NCBI GenBank assembly: GCA_910586485.1
Contig: CAJUIA010000032.1
Span: 1 to 48,690 of the forward strand
DNA length: 48,690 nt
Direction: 5' to 3'
Source of the DNA: an uncultured Acetatifactor sp.
Lineage (GTDB): Bacteria; Bacillota; Clostridia; Lachnospirales; Lachnospiraceae
The position numbers were made by a program, and so were the translations under genes. This document shows, piece after piece, positions 1-6,754 of this stretch. The notes beneath the pieces were generated by a model. It made no database searches, was not told the DNA's origin, and saw nothing but the letters and a program-made list of their open reading frames with translations. Numbering within the stretch: the first letter of the stretch is position 1; every line of letters starts with the position of its first letter.

Positions 1-56
1 ACTGGGTTTGTAGCCACTTTTTGATTTCACAAGTGTCAAACTCGGGATTATACCAT

Positions 57-95
57 AAAAAAAAGAAAAAGGACAAGCCGCTGGCAGGTCCTTTT
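57..95 (-). terminator. Rho-independent terminator, minus strand
   Basis: Inverted repeat AAAAGGAC (67-74) / GTCCTTTT (88-95), with a smaller GCC/GGC pairing in the loop. Read on the minus strand it is followed by a T-rich tract (complement of 57-70). It lies just downstream of the minus-strand regulator remnant, so it probably ended that transcript. Confidence 0.6.
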
Positions 96-118
96 GGAAA
101 CATTTTAAAGAATAATTT

Positions 119-361
119 TAATTGGTAAACAACATCGGCAAATTCCCGTAAGATCCGTAATGCGCTTTCACGGGAGCGTTTGTCCATGGAATCGAGCAGT
201 TCAATCAGAGTATCTGTCTCAAAACCATTGTCTTTTCCACGAATTAAATAATCGGCGCATATATTCGTGGTGGTACATATTTTGTATAAAGTCTTTGCGG
301 ATGATATAATCATAACGCTTTTAACCTGTGTGGGGCGTCGTTCTTCCAGGCGGTATCTGGT
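119..361 (-). pseudogene. Remnant of an XRE-type (HTH_3) transcriptional regulator
   Basis: Reading the minus strand from about 361 to 119 gives a peptide with the look of the C-terminal half of a small XRE-family repressor. It contains ERRPTQVKSV, then ICADYLIRGKD (like the usual 'vstDYLL.G' segment), then a helical tail ending in SALRILREFADVVYQL. The N-terminal helix-turn-helix is not present upstream in any frame I read; that DNA is the promoter region of the antitoxin gene. The frame also has no stop before the terminator at 57-95 and stays open to the window edge, which suggests a frameshift near the old C-terminus. I call it a 5'-truncated remnant. The family assignment rests on short motifs only. 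Confidence 0.35.
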
Positions 362-384
362 ACAGGGAGTATTGGTTGCGGATG

Positions 385-430
385 TGCTGTAAATTTTGCT
401 GTTGGATTTTACAGCAGATTGGGTTATACT
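385..430 (+). promoter_or_regulatory. Antitoxin promoter with palindromic operator
   Basis: A -35 TTGGAT (402-407) and a -10 TATACT (425-430) are 17 bp apart. A perfect inverted repeat TGCTGTAAA (385-393) / TTTACAGCA (408-416) straddles the -35 box and enters the spacer. Antitoxins of the Phd/YefM family normally repress their own operon from such palindromes, so this is the likely autoregulatory operator (inference). Confidence 0.6.
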
Positions 431-454
431 AATGGCAGAAAGGAGCTGAACCTT

Positions 455-709
455 ATGCCAAACATTAAACCTATTTCCGATCTGCGCAATTATAGCGAGG
501 TACTGCATGATGTAGCAGTAGGCGCTCCCGTTTTCCTGACGAAAAACGGCCGGGGGCGCTATGCAATTATTGACATACAGGACTATGAAAAGACACAGGC
601 AGCCATCCGGTTGATGAATGAGCTTGAAAAAGGCCGGAAATCCGGGGAAGAGAAAGGCTGGCTGACATTGGAGGCCGTGGAGGAAAACCTCGGACTTTCC
701 CATGAATAA
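455..709 (+). CDS. Phd/YefM-family antitoxin
   Basis: Product of 84 residues. It starts at the ATG at 455, which sits 9 bases after an AGAAAGGAG ribosome binding site; an in-frame start at 419 would lie over the promoter -10. The N-terminal pattern (MPNIKPISDLRN.., then GAPVFLTKNGRGRYAIIDIQDYE) is the typical Phd/YefM fold: a DNA-binding N-terminus that represses the operon, with a C-terminal tail that wraps the toxin. The stop codon overlaps the start of a ParE/RelE-like toxin frame (ATGAATAA), the usual antitoxin-toxin coupling. The partner toxin is truncated, so this is now probably an orphan antitoxin that still controls its own promoter. Confidence 0.85.
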   Translation: MPNIKPISDLRNYSEVLHDVAVGAPVFLTKNGRGRYAIIDIQDYEKTQAAIRLMNELEKGRKSGEEKGWLTLEAVEENLGLSHE

Positions 710-842
710 TCTGCATTTATCGAAAGAGGCGCAAAATGACCTGGCTGAAATCAAAGCCTATATTACGGAGGAGCTTGAAAACCCTGACGCGGCTCTGGCA
801 ACCGTAAGCAGGATCACAAAGACAGATGAAGCAGACGAATAA
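702..842 (+). pseudogene. Truncated ParE/RelE-family toxin
   Basis: The ATG at 702 overlaps the antitoxin stop. The frame encodes 46 residues and then stops at 840-842. The first ~38 residues (MNNLHLSKEAQNDLAEIKAY.. ELENPDAALATVSRITKT) match the N-terminal helical hairpin of ParE/RelE toxins, which normally run about 95-105 residues. The beta-sheet core and C-terminal catalytic or gyrase-binding residues are missing, replaced by a short tail DEADE. A terminator follows directly, so the 3' half appears deleted. The protein cannot be a working toxin by known structures. A residual role in binding the antitoxin is possible but speculative. Confidence 0.65.
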
Positions 843-847
843 CACAG

Positions 848-886
848 GCAGTAATGGCGGGTAACTTCTCCGCTATTACTGCTTTT
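848..886 (+). terminator. Rho-independent terminator after the toxin-antitoxin remnant
   Basis: Stem GCAGTAAT-GGCGG (848-860) pairs with CCGC-ATTACTGC (870-882) and is followed by TTTT. It closes the antitoxin/truncated toxin transcript. Confidence 0.7.
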
Positions 887-955
887 ATGCAGAAAATCAT
901 TGTAAAAATTGTAATGTAGACACAAATATCGCTGTATTTTTTGTGGCAATCATGC

Positions 956-961
956 TATAAT
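956..961 (+). promoter_or_regulatory. Putative -10 of the ATPase gene
   Basis: TATAAT at 956-961 is the only clear -10 in the 843-1104 gap. No convincing -35 lies 17 bp upstream (TGTATT at 933-938). Confidence 0.35.
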
Positions 962-967
962 ACACTC

Positions 968-1016
968 AAGAATCCAGCCGCTGCGCGTCTGCCGCGCTTC
1001 GCGCTCAACGATTCTT
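968..1016. repeat. GC-rich palindromic element in the leader of the ATPase gene
   Basis: Arms AAGAATC (968-974) and GATTCTT (1010-1016) enclose a GC-rich core with smaller self-complementary GCGC segments and the string TCTGCCGCG. That string also occurs in the branched element at 31575-31674. It may be a diverged relative of those elements or simply a leader hairpin of the downstream ATPase. Confidence 0.4.
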
Positions 1017-1104
1017 TCGTTATCATGTCCTATTTGCGAGGCGATTTATTTAAAATGATGCGTTCGCAATGATCCGATCTTTATTAAAATCATGAGGTGT
1101 GCGT

Positions 1105-2397
1105 ATGTACCGGATTGCAATCGAGGCTTTATATAAATGGAAAAACAGTAAGCGCCGTAAACCGCTGATTATTGAGGGTGCCAGGCAGGTAGGAAAGACC
1201 TGGCTGATGAAGGAATTTGGCGATAAAGCGTATTGGGATACGGTGTATATCAATTTTGATTCTAATTCTGTAATGGCAGAGCTGTTTGCATCAGATCTCA
1301 AAACAGAACGTCTGATTATGGGGCTGGAGCTGTATGCCGAACGAAAAATTGATCCGGAGAATACGCTGCTTATTTTTGACGAGGTGCAGGAGGTGCCCAG
1401 GGCGTTATCGGCCCTGAAATACTTTTATGAGAATGCGCCGCAGTATCATATTATCTGCGCTGGGTCATTGCTGGGGATTGCCTTACATGAGGGGACGTCG
1501 TTCCCGGTGGGAAAGACGGACTTTTTGAAATTGTATCCGCTTTCCTTCAGAGAATTTTTGATGGCGATGGGGAATGAGCGCCTGGCGGAGCTTTTGGACG
1601 CGAGGGATTATCCGCTGATTACCTCTTTCAGACAGATGTATATTGACGCTCTTAAGTATTATTATTTTGTGGGAGGAATGCCGGAAGCCGTGCAGAGCTT
1701 TACGGAGGACAGGGACTTTAATGAAGTCCGTACCATTCAAAAGAATATTCTGACTTCGTATGAGCAGGATTTCTCCAAGCATGCTCCCAATGAAATCGTG
1801 CCGAAAATTCGCATGATCTGGAACAGTATTCCTTCTCAGCTGGCGAAAGAAAATAAGAAATTTGTGTACGGCCTGGTCCGCGAGGGCGGGCGGGCAAAGG
1901 AGTATGAGGCGGCGATCATGTGGCTTTGTGACTGTGGGCTGGTCCATAAGGTCGGCCGGGTCAACGCGGCAGGGATTCCCCTGAAGGCCTATGAGGATTT
2001 GAAAGCGTTCAAGCTGTTTGTGCTGGATGTGGGGCTTCTTGGCTGTATGACCGGCCTGCGTCAGCGGACATTGCTGGAAGGCAATGATTTGTTTGCGGAA
2101 TTTAAGGGGGCCCTGACCGAACAGTATGTCTGTCAGCAGCTTAAAACGGTTTCTGATCTTGCCGTTTATTATTATACAAATGACCGTGGCTCCTGTGAGG
2201 TTGATTTTGTCATTGATAACGGCGGGCAGATCATCCCCCTTGAAGTCAAGGCAGAAGCCAATCTCAGGGCAAAGAGCTTAAAGGCCTATCGGGAAAGGTT
2301 TTGCCCTGGGCTTTCTGTCCGCACTTCCATGGCGGATTATAAAAAGGAGGATTGGCTTGTGAACCTTCCGTTGTATGCGATAGAGACGATTGGATAA
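1105..2397 (+). CDS. ATP-binding protein, AAA_14 ATPase with C-terminal DUF4143
   Basis: Product of 430 residues, starting at the ATG at 1105 five bases after GAGGTG; the GTG at 1099 falls inside that ribosome binding site. A Walker A motif GARQVGKT lies at residues 25-32 and a Walker B-like LLIFDEVQE near residue 95. The C-terminal half is the DUF4143 region, ending in a PD-(D/E)XK-like pattern (EVDFVIDNGGQIIPLEVKA). Members are widespread, often repeated in anaerobic gut bacteria. Their function is unknown; roles in DNA binding or mobile-element biology have been proposed from the nuclease-like fold. It stands alone, next to a decayed toxin-antitoxin pair, a setting typical of accessory DNA. 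Confidence 0.88.
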   Translation: MYRIAIEALYKWKNSKRRKPLIIEGARQVGKTWLMKEFGDKAYWDTVYINFDSNSVMAELFASDLKTERLIMGLELYAERKIDPENTLLIFDEVQEVPRALSALKYFYENAPQYHIICAGSLLGIALHEGTSFPVGKTDFLKLYPLSFREFLMAMGNERLAELLDARDYPLITSFRQMYIDALKYYYFVGGMPEAVQSFTEDRDFNEVRTIQKNILTSYEQDFSKHAPNEIVPKIRMIWNSIPSQLAKENKKFVYGLVREGGRAKEYEAAIMWLCDCGLVHKVGRVNAAGIPLKAYEDLKAFKLFVLDVGLLGCMTGLRQRTLLEGNDLFAEFKGALTEQYVCQQLKTVSDLAVYYYTNDRGSCEVDFVIDNGGQIIPLEVKAEANLRAKSLKAYRERFCPGLSVRTSMADYKKEDWLVNLPLYAIETIG

Positions 2398-2414
2398 AAA
2401 CAGGATGAGGCTTC

Positions 2415-2443
2415 TTGCCACATGGACAAATTTAGTGTACACT
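2415..2443 (+). promoter_or_regulatory. mscL promoter
   Basis: TTGCCA (2415-2420) and TACACT (2438-2443) are separated by 17 bp. The -10 lies within a perfect 12-bp palindrome TAGTGTACACTA (2433-2444). A second palindrome, GGCAGA-cgta-TCTGCC (2452-2467), follows in the likely 5' leader and could be an operator or a leader hairpin. Confidence 0.5.
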
Positions 2444-2501
2444 ATGAGAAAGGCAGACGTATCTGCCATGACATATCTGCTAAAGGAAGGACGGACGGAA
2501 G

Positions 2502-2960
2502 ATGAGCAGGGAGAGTAAAGGTAAGGGCAAGGATAAAGGCTTTATTGCGGAATTTAAGAAATTTATTACCAGGGGCAATGTGATGGATATGGCAGTGGGT
2601 GTGATTGTGGGAGGCGCATTTACTTCCATCGTGACTTCCTTAAATCAGGATATATTAACTCCCATTCTGGCAATTTTCGGCGGAACGGATTTCAGCTATT
2701 TGACCCTGACCCTGGGCAAGGGGGAGGACGCGCCGGTATTAAATTATGGTAATTTTATCACGGCAATTATTAATTTCCTGATTACCGCGCTGGTGATTTT
2801 CCTGTTGATTAAGCTGATTAACAAGCTGGGGGACAAGCTCAGCCACAAGGAGGAAGAAAAGCCTGCGGCGCCGACCACGAAGAAATGCCCTTTCTGTATG
2901 AGCGAGATCGCCATAGAGGCGACAAGATGTCCGCATTGCACGTCAAGGCTTGAAGTGTGA
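2502..2960 (+). CDS. mscL: Large-conductance mechanosensitive channel with zinc-ribbon tail
   Basis: Product of 152 residues. MscL forms a pentameric inner-membrane pore that opens on hypo-osmotic shock and releases small solutes. The N-terminal amphipathic helix and TM1 are clear (EFKKFITRGNVMDMAVGVIVGGAF), followed by a short periplasmic loop and TM2 (FITAIINFLITALVIFLLIKLINKL). Downstream of a charged cytoplasmic linker there is an extra Cys4 module, C-x2-C-x10-C-x2-C (CPFC..CPHC), that the E. coli protein lacks; it looks like a small zinc ribbon. The ribosome binding site is a GGAAGGAC-type stretch before the ATG. The TGA stop is part of the left arm of the palindromic element at 2955-3060. 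Confidence 0.95.
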   Translation: MSRESKGKGKDKGFIAEFKKFITRGNVMDMAVGVIVGGAFTSIVTSLNQDILTPILAIFGGTDFSYLTLTLGKGEDAPVLNYGNFITAIINFLITALVIFLLIKLINKLGDKLSHKEEEKPAAPTTKKCPFCMSEIAIEATRCPHCTSRLEV

Positions 2961-3060
2961 GAAGAATTTCTAAGACGCCAAAGAACGTCGTCTAAGAAAT
3001 TCTATGGTTCGCAAAGCGAACCTTTCTCACACAGAAAAACGCAAGAACAGCGTTTTTCTC
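2955..3060. repeat. Branched palindromic element, copy 1
   Basis: The outer arms GTGTGAGAA (2955-2963) and TTCTCACAC (3024-3032) are perfectly complementary and contain the mscL TGA stop. Inside are two hairpins. The first is a 15-bp stem with one mismatch (2963-2977 with 2989-3003). The second is GGTTCGC/GCGAACC with a 3-nt loop (3006-3022). Immediately outside is a third perfect 10-bp hairpin AGAAAAACGC/GCGTTTTTCT (3033-3059). Folded as RNA this is a three-way junction plus a terminator-like hairpin. The same outer arm recurs at 31575-31674. Confidence 0.75.
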
Positions 3061-3118
3061 ACGGTGGTATGTCTAAATTTGTGTAAAACACTGTAAGATA
3101 AAGCGGGGAGCAGGTTAC

Positions 3119-4183
3119 ATGGCCCAGAGGAAAATACGGAAAAATTACATATGCCGCATGTGTTCAGTGATGTGTCTGCTCCTGCTTTGCCTGCTTACGG
3201 GCTGCGGCGGAATCGGGGAAAAAACGGCAAATGCGACGCAGCTGATTCAGAACCTTGACTATGAGGGAGCGCTGGCGGAGCTGGAGGCGGCGGAGGAAGC
3301 CGGGGAAAACATCAGGCTGATCGAGCGTTCCAGAGGGATTGCCTACATGGGCCTTACGGATTACGGACAGGCGGCGGAGGCGTTTTTACGCTCGCTGGCT
3401 CATAGCAGCGGTTTTATCCAGAACATAGATTTTGATACCAATTATTATCTTGCCGCCGCATATACCAAGGACGGGCGATACAGCGAGGCGGAGGAAACCT
3501 ATAATGCGATTCTGGATCTGCGGCCGGAGGAGAAGGACGCTTATTTCCTGCGGGGGAATGTGCGCATGAATCTGGGAAATTTCCAGGAGGCCAAGGAAGA
3601 TTTTGATAAAGTGCTTTCCATGGATGCGAAAAATTATGACAGGCTGATAGAAATTTATGAGATCCTGGCATATTTCGGCTATCAGGAGGAAGGGCAGGAA
3701 TACCTGCAGACAGCGCTGACGGCCGGAGACAAAAGAATGGACAATTTTTCCAGAGGGCGCATTTATTACTATCAGGGTGAATATCAAAAGGCCTGCCTTG
3801 TATTGGAGGAGGCCAGGAACGAGGGCAGTGCAGAAAGCTACCTTTATCTTGGGCGCGCCTATGAGGCAACCGGAGACTATAATTATGCGGCCAGTGTGTA
3901 CAGCAGCTATCTGGGACAATACGAGGAAAACGCGGAGGTGTACAATCAGCTGGGACTCTGTGAAATAGCCAAGGGAGATTACAATAAGGCGCTGGAGGCG
4001 TTTCAGGCGGGTATGAAGTTAGGAAACGGTGCTATGATGCAGACACTTTCCTTTAATGAAATCGCTGCTTATGAATATCTGGGGCAGTATGAGCAGGCTT
4101 ATGTGCTGATTAACAATTATATTAAAAATTATCCGGACGACCAGCAGGCTCGCAGGGAGTATGACTTCCTGTCAACCCGCTGA
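3119..4183 (+). CDS. TPR-repeat lipoprotein
   Basis: Product of 354 residues. The N-terminus is a lipoprotein signal: basic start, hydrophobic stretch CLLLLCLLTGC and lipobox cysteine at residue 29. The rest is a run of tetratricopeptide repeats, with recurring patterns such as AYTKDGRYSEAEETYNAIL, RGNVRMNLGNFQEAKEDFDKVL and LGLCEIAKGDYNKALEAFQAG. It is expected to be anchored to the outer face of the membrane and to act as a protein-protein scaffold; the partner is not visible. A GGGGAG ribosome binding site precedes the start. It sits alone between mscL and nrdD. Confidence 0.85.
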   Translation: MAQRKIRKNYICRMCSVMCLLLLCLLTGCGGIGEKTANATQLIQNLDYEGALAELEAAEEAGENIRLIERSRGIAYMGLTDYGQAAEAFLRSLAHSSGFIQNIDFDTNYYLAAAYTKDGRYSEAEETYNAILDLRPEEKDAYFLRGNVRMNLGNFQEAKEDFDKVLSMDAKNYDRLIEIYEILAYFGYQEEGQEYLQTALTAGDKRMDNFSRGRIYYYQGEYQKACLVLEEARNEGSAESYLYLGRAYEATGDYNYAASVYSSYLGQYEENAEVYNQLGLCEIAKGDYNKALEAFQAGMKLGNGAMMQTLSFNEIAAYEYLGQYEQAYVLINNYIKNYPDDQQARREYDFLSTR

Positions 4184-4240
4184 CAGCTGAAAAGGATTTG
4201 TATCTATCATCAGAATAATTCAAACATTTACTTTAAAATA

Positions 4241-4287
4241 GCACAATATTTTCCCCTTTGGAAAAAATAAACCACCATATCTTGTAT
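4241..4287 (+). promoter_or_regulatory. Tandem NrdR boxes upstream of nrdD
   Basis: Two NrdR-box-like 16-mers lie upstream of the -35. Box 2, CCACCATATCTTGTAT (4272-4287), matches about 12 of 16 positions of the acaCwAtATaTwGtgt consensus. Box 1, GCACAATATTTTCCCC (4241-4256), is weaker at its 3' end. Their starts are 31 bp apart, about three helical turns, which is the usual tandem NrdR arrangement. NrdR represses ribonucleotide reductase genes in response to dATP/ATP. Confidence 0.65.
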
Positions 4288-4293
4288 ATTTCA

Positions 4294-4322
4294 TTGACTT
4301 GTGATCTTCGGGCTGTTATAAT
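4294..4322 (+). promoter_or_regulatory. nrdD promoter
   Basis: TTGACT (4294-4299) and TATAAT (4317-4322) with an exact 17-bp spacer. It lies 7 bp after the second NrdR box. Confidence 0.85.
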
Positions 4323-4366
4323 GAGAATACGCGGCTTTGCGGCGAAGATACGCAGGAGGTTTTTTT

Positions 4367-6754
4367 ATGCAGGTAATCAGGAGAAACGGGGAAAAAGCTG
4401 ACTTTACGCTGACGAAGATTAATGATGCCATCATGAAGGCGTTTCATGCCACACAGATGAGCTATACCAACGACATTATTGATCTGCTGGCATTGCGGGT
4501 GACGGCTGATTTTCAGAGTAAGGTAAAGGACGGCGGAGTCCATGTGGAGGATATTCAGGACAGTGTGGAACGTGTTCTGGGACAGGCAGGCTACGAGGAA
4601 GTGGCGAAGGCCTATATCCTGTACCGCAAGCAGCGGGAGAAAATGCGCAAAATGACCTCCACGATCCTGGATTACAAAGAGGTGGTAAACGGCTATGTAA
4701 AGGTGGAGGACTGGCGTGTCAAGGAGAATTCCACCGTCACTTATTCGGTAGGGGGCTTGATTTTAAGCAATTCCGGGGCGGTTACCGCTAACTACTGGCT
4801 TTCCGAAATATATGATGAAGAAATTGCCGATGCTCACAGAAATGCGGACATTCACATTCACGATCTCTCCATGCTCACCGGCTACTGTGCAGGATGGTCT
4901 TTAAAGCAGCTGATCACGGAGGGGCTGGGAGGAATTACGGGAAAGATCACCTCTGCTCCGGCAAGGCACCTTTCCGTACTCTGCAACCAGATGGTGAATT
5001 TCCTGGGCATTATGCAGAACGAATGGGCAGGCGCGCAGGCATTTTCTTCTTTTGATACTTATCTGGCGCCTTTTGTAAAGGTGGACGGCTTAAGCTATGA
5101 CGAAGTGAAGAAGTGCATCGAGGCATTTGTATATGGCGTGAACACGCCCAGCCGCTGGGGGACCCAGGCGCCTTTTTCCAATATTACTCTGGATTGGACC
5201 GTGCCGGATGATCTGGCGGAGCTGCCGGCGATTGTAGGCGGAAAAGAGATGGACTTTAAATATAAGGACTGCAAGGCGGAGATGGACCTGGTCAACCGGG
5301 CCTTTATTGAGACCATGATTGAAGGGGATGCCAACGGCAGAGGCTTCCAGTATCCGATTCCTACCTATTCTATAACAAAAGATTTTGACTGGTCCGATAC
5401 GGAGAATAACAGGCTTTTGTTTGAGATGACCGCCAAATACGGGACGCCTTATTTTTCTAATTATATCAATTCCGATATGCAGCCCAGCGACGTGCGGAGC
5501 ATGTGCTGCCGTCTGCGTCTGGACCTAAGAGAACTCCGGAAAAAGACGGGAGGCTTTTTCGGCTCCGGCGAAAGCACGGGCAGCGTGGGCGTTGTCACCA
5601 TTAATCTGCCTCGAATTGCATATCTGGCTTCCTGTGAGGATGATTTTTTTGCCAGATTAAATCACATGATGGACGTGGCGGCCCGTTCTTTAAAGATCAA
5701 GAGGGGCGTTATTTCCAGACTTTTGGAGGAAGGTCTGTATCCGTACACAAAGCGTTATCTGGGCTCCTTTGATAATCATTTTTCCACCATCGGCCTGATC
5801 GGCATGAATGAGGCTGGCTTAAATGCCAACTGGCTCAGGGAAGATATGACCAGCGAAAGGACCCAGGAATTTGCAAAAAAGGTACTGAATCATATGCGGA
5901 ATCGTCTTTCCGACTATCAGGAGCAGTACGGAGACCTGTATAATCTGGAAGCCACTCCCGCAGAGAGTACCACCTACCGGCTGGCCAAGCATGACAAGAA
6001 GCGCTGGCCTGCCATCAAAACTGCGGGGAAGCCGGGAGATACGCCTTATTATACCAATTCCTCCCATCTGCCCGTGGATTACACTACCGATATTTTCGAC
6101 GCACTGGACATACAGGATGAGCTGCAGACGCTGTACACCTCAGGAACTGTATTCCATGCGTTTTTAGGGGAAAAGCTTCCCGACTGGAAGGCGGCAGCTT
6201 CCCTGGTGAGGAAGATTGCGGAGAATTATAAGCTGCCCTACTATACCCTGTCACCTACTTATTCTATCTGCAAAACCCACGGGTATCTTGCGGGAGAGGT
6301 AAAGACCTGTCCTCACTGCGGAGGAAAGACAGAGGTTTACAGCCGGATTACGGGTTATTATCGTCCGGTGCAGAACTGGAATGACGGCAAGCTGCAGGAG
6401 TATGCAAACCGTACGGAATATGATATTGAGAATTCCGTGTTGAAGCGCCCGGTCAGGAGCGTGGTTACCCTGTCCAATTTGGGGGAAGAGCCTAAAGTGG
6501 AGATTGAACAGCCCAGGGACGTCAGGTATCTGTTTACCACGAAGACCTGCCCTAACTGCAGGCTGGCAAAGGAATACTTAAAGGGCATTCATTACGTGAT
6601 GATTGACGCGGAGGAAAATATGGAGCTGGCCGGCCGTTATGGCGTGATGCAGGCACCCACGCTGGTGGTGGTGAACGGTGACAGCCAGAAAAAATATGTG
6701 AATGCTTCCAATATTAAAAAATATGCGGAGCAGGTAAACGAGGTATTAGTATGA
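4367..6754 (+). CDS. nrdD: Anaerobic ribonucleoside-triphosphate reductase with fused C-terminal redoxin
   Basis: Product of 795 residues from the ATG at 4367, 7 bases after AGGAGG. This oxygen-sensitive glycyl-radical enzyme reduces NTPs to dNTPs. In order there is an N-terminal ATP-cone (QVIRRNGEKADFTLTKINDAI), the barrel with finger-loop cysteines (RSMCCRLRL) and SVGVVTINLPRIA, a zinc site (CKTHG.. CPHCGG), and the glycyl-radical segment RITGYYRPVQNW. The last ~85 residues are an extra glutaredoxin/NrdH-like domain with CPNC and a cis-proline APTL motif. That suggests a redoxin-dependent rather than formate-dependent subtype (inference). The activase gene nrdG is not adjacent. The TGA stop overlaps the pyrF start. 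Confidence 0.95.
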   Translation: MQVIRRNGEKADFTLTKINDAIMKAFHATQMSYTNDIIDLLALRVTADFQSKVKDGGVHVEDIQDSVERVLGQAGYEEVAKAYILYRKQREKMRKMTSTILDYKEVVNGYVKVEDWRVKENSTVTYSVGGLILSNSGAVTANYWLSEIYDEEIADAHRNADIHIHDLSMLTGYCAGWSLKQLITEGLGGITGKITSAPARHLSVLCNQMVNFLGIMQNEWAGAQAFSSFDTYLAPFVKVDGLSYDEVKKCIEAFVYGVNTPSRWGTQAPFSNITLDWTVPDDLAELPAIVGGKEMDFKYKDCKAEMDLVNRAFIETMIEGDANGRGFQYPIPTYSITKDFDWSDTENNRLLFEMTAKYGTPYFSNYINSDMQPSDVRSMCCRLRLDLRELRKKTGGFFGSGESTGSVGVVTINLPRIAYLASCEDDFFARLNHMMDVAARSLKIKRGVISRLLEEGLYPYTKRYLGSFDNHFSTIGLIGMNEAGLNANWLREDMTSERTQEFAKKVLNHMRNRLSDYQEQYGDLYNLEATPAESTTYRLAKHDKKRWPAIKTAGKPGDTPYYTNSSHLPVDYTTDIFDALDIQDELQTLYTSGTVFHAFLGEKLPDWKAAASLVRKIAENYKLPYYTLSPTYSICKTHGYLAGEVKTCPHCGGKTEVYSRITGYYRPVQNWNDGKLQEYANRTEYDIENSVLKRPVRSVVTLSNLGEEPKVEIEQPRDVRYLFTTKTCPNCRLAKEYLKGIHYVMIDAEENMELAGRYGVMQAPTLVVVNGDSQKKYVNASNIKKYAEQVNEVLV

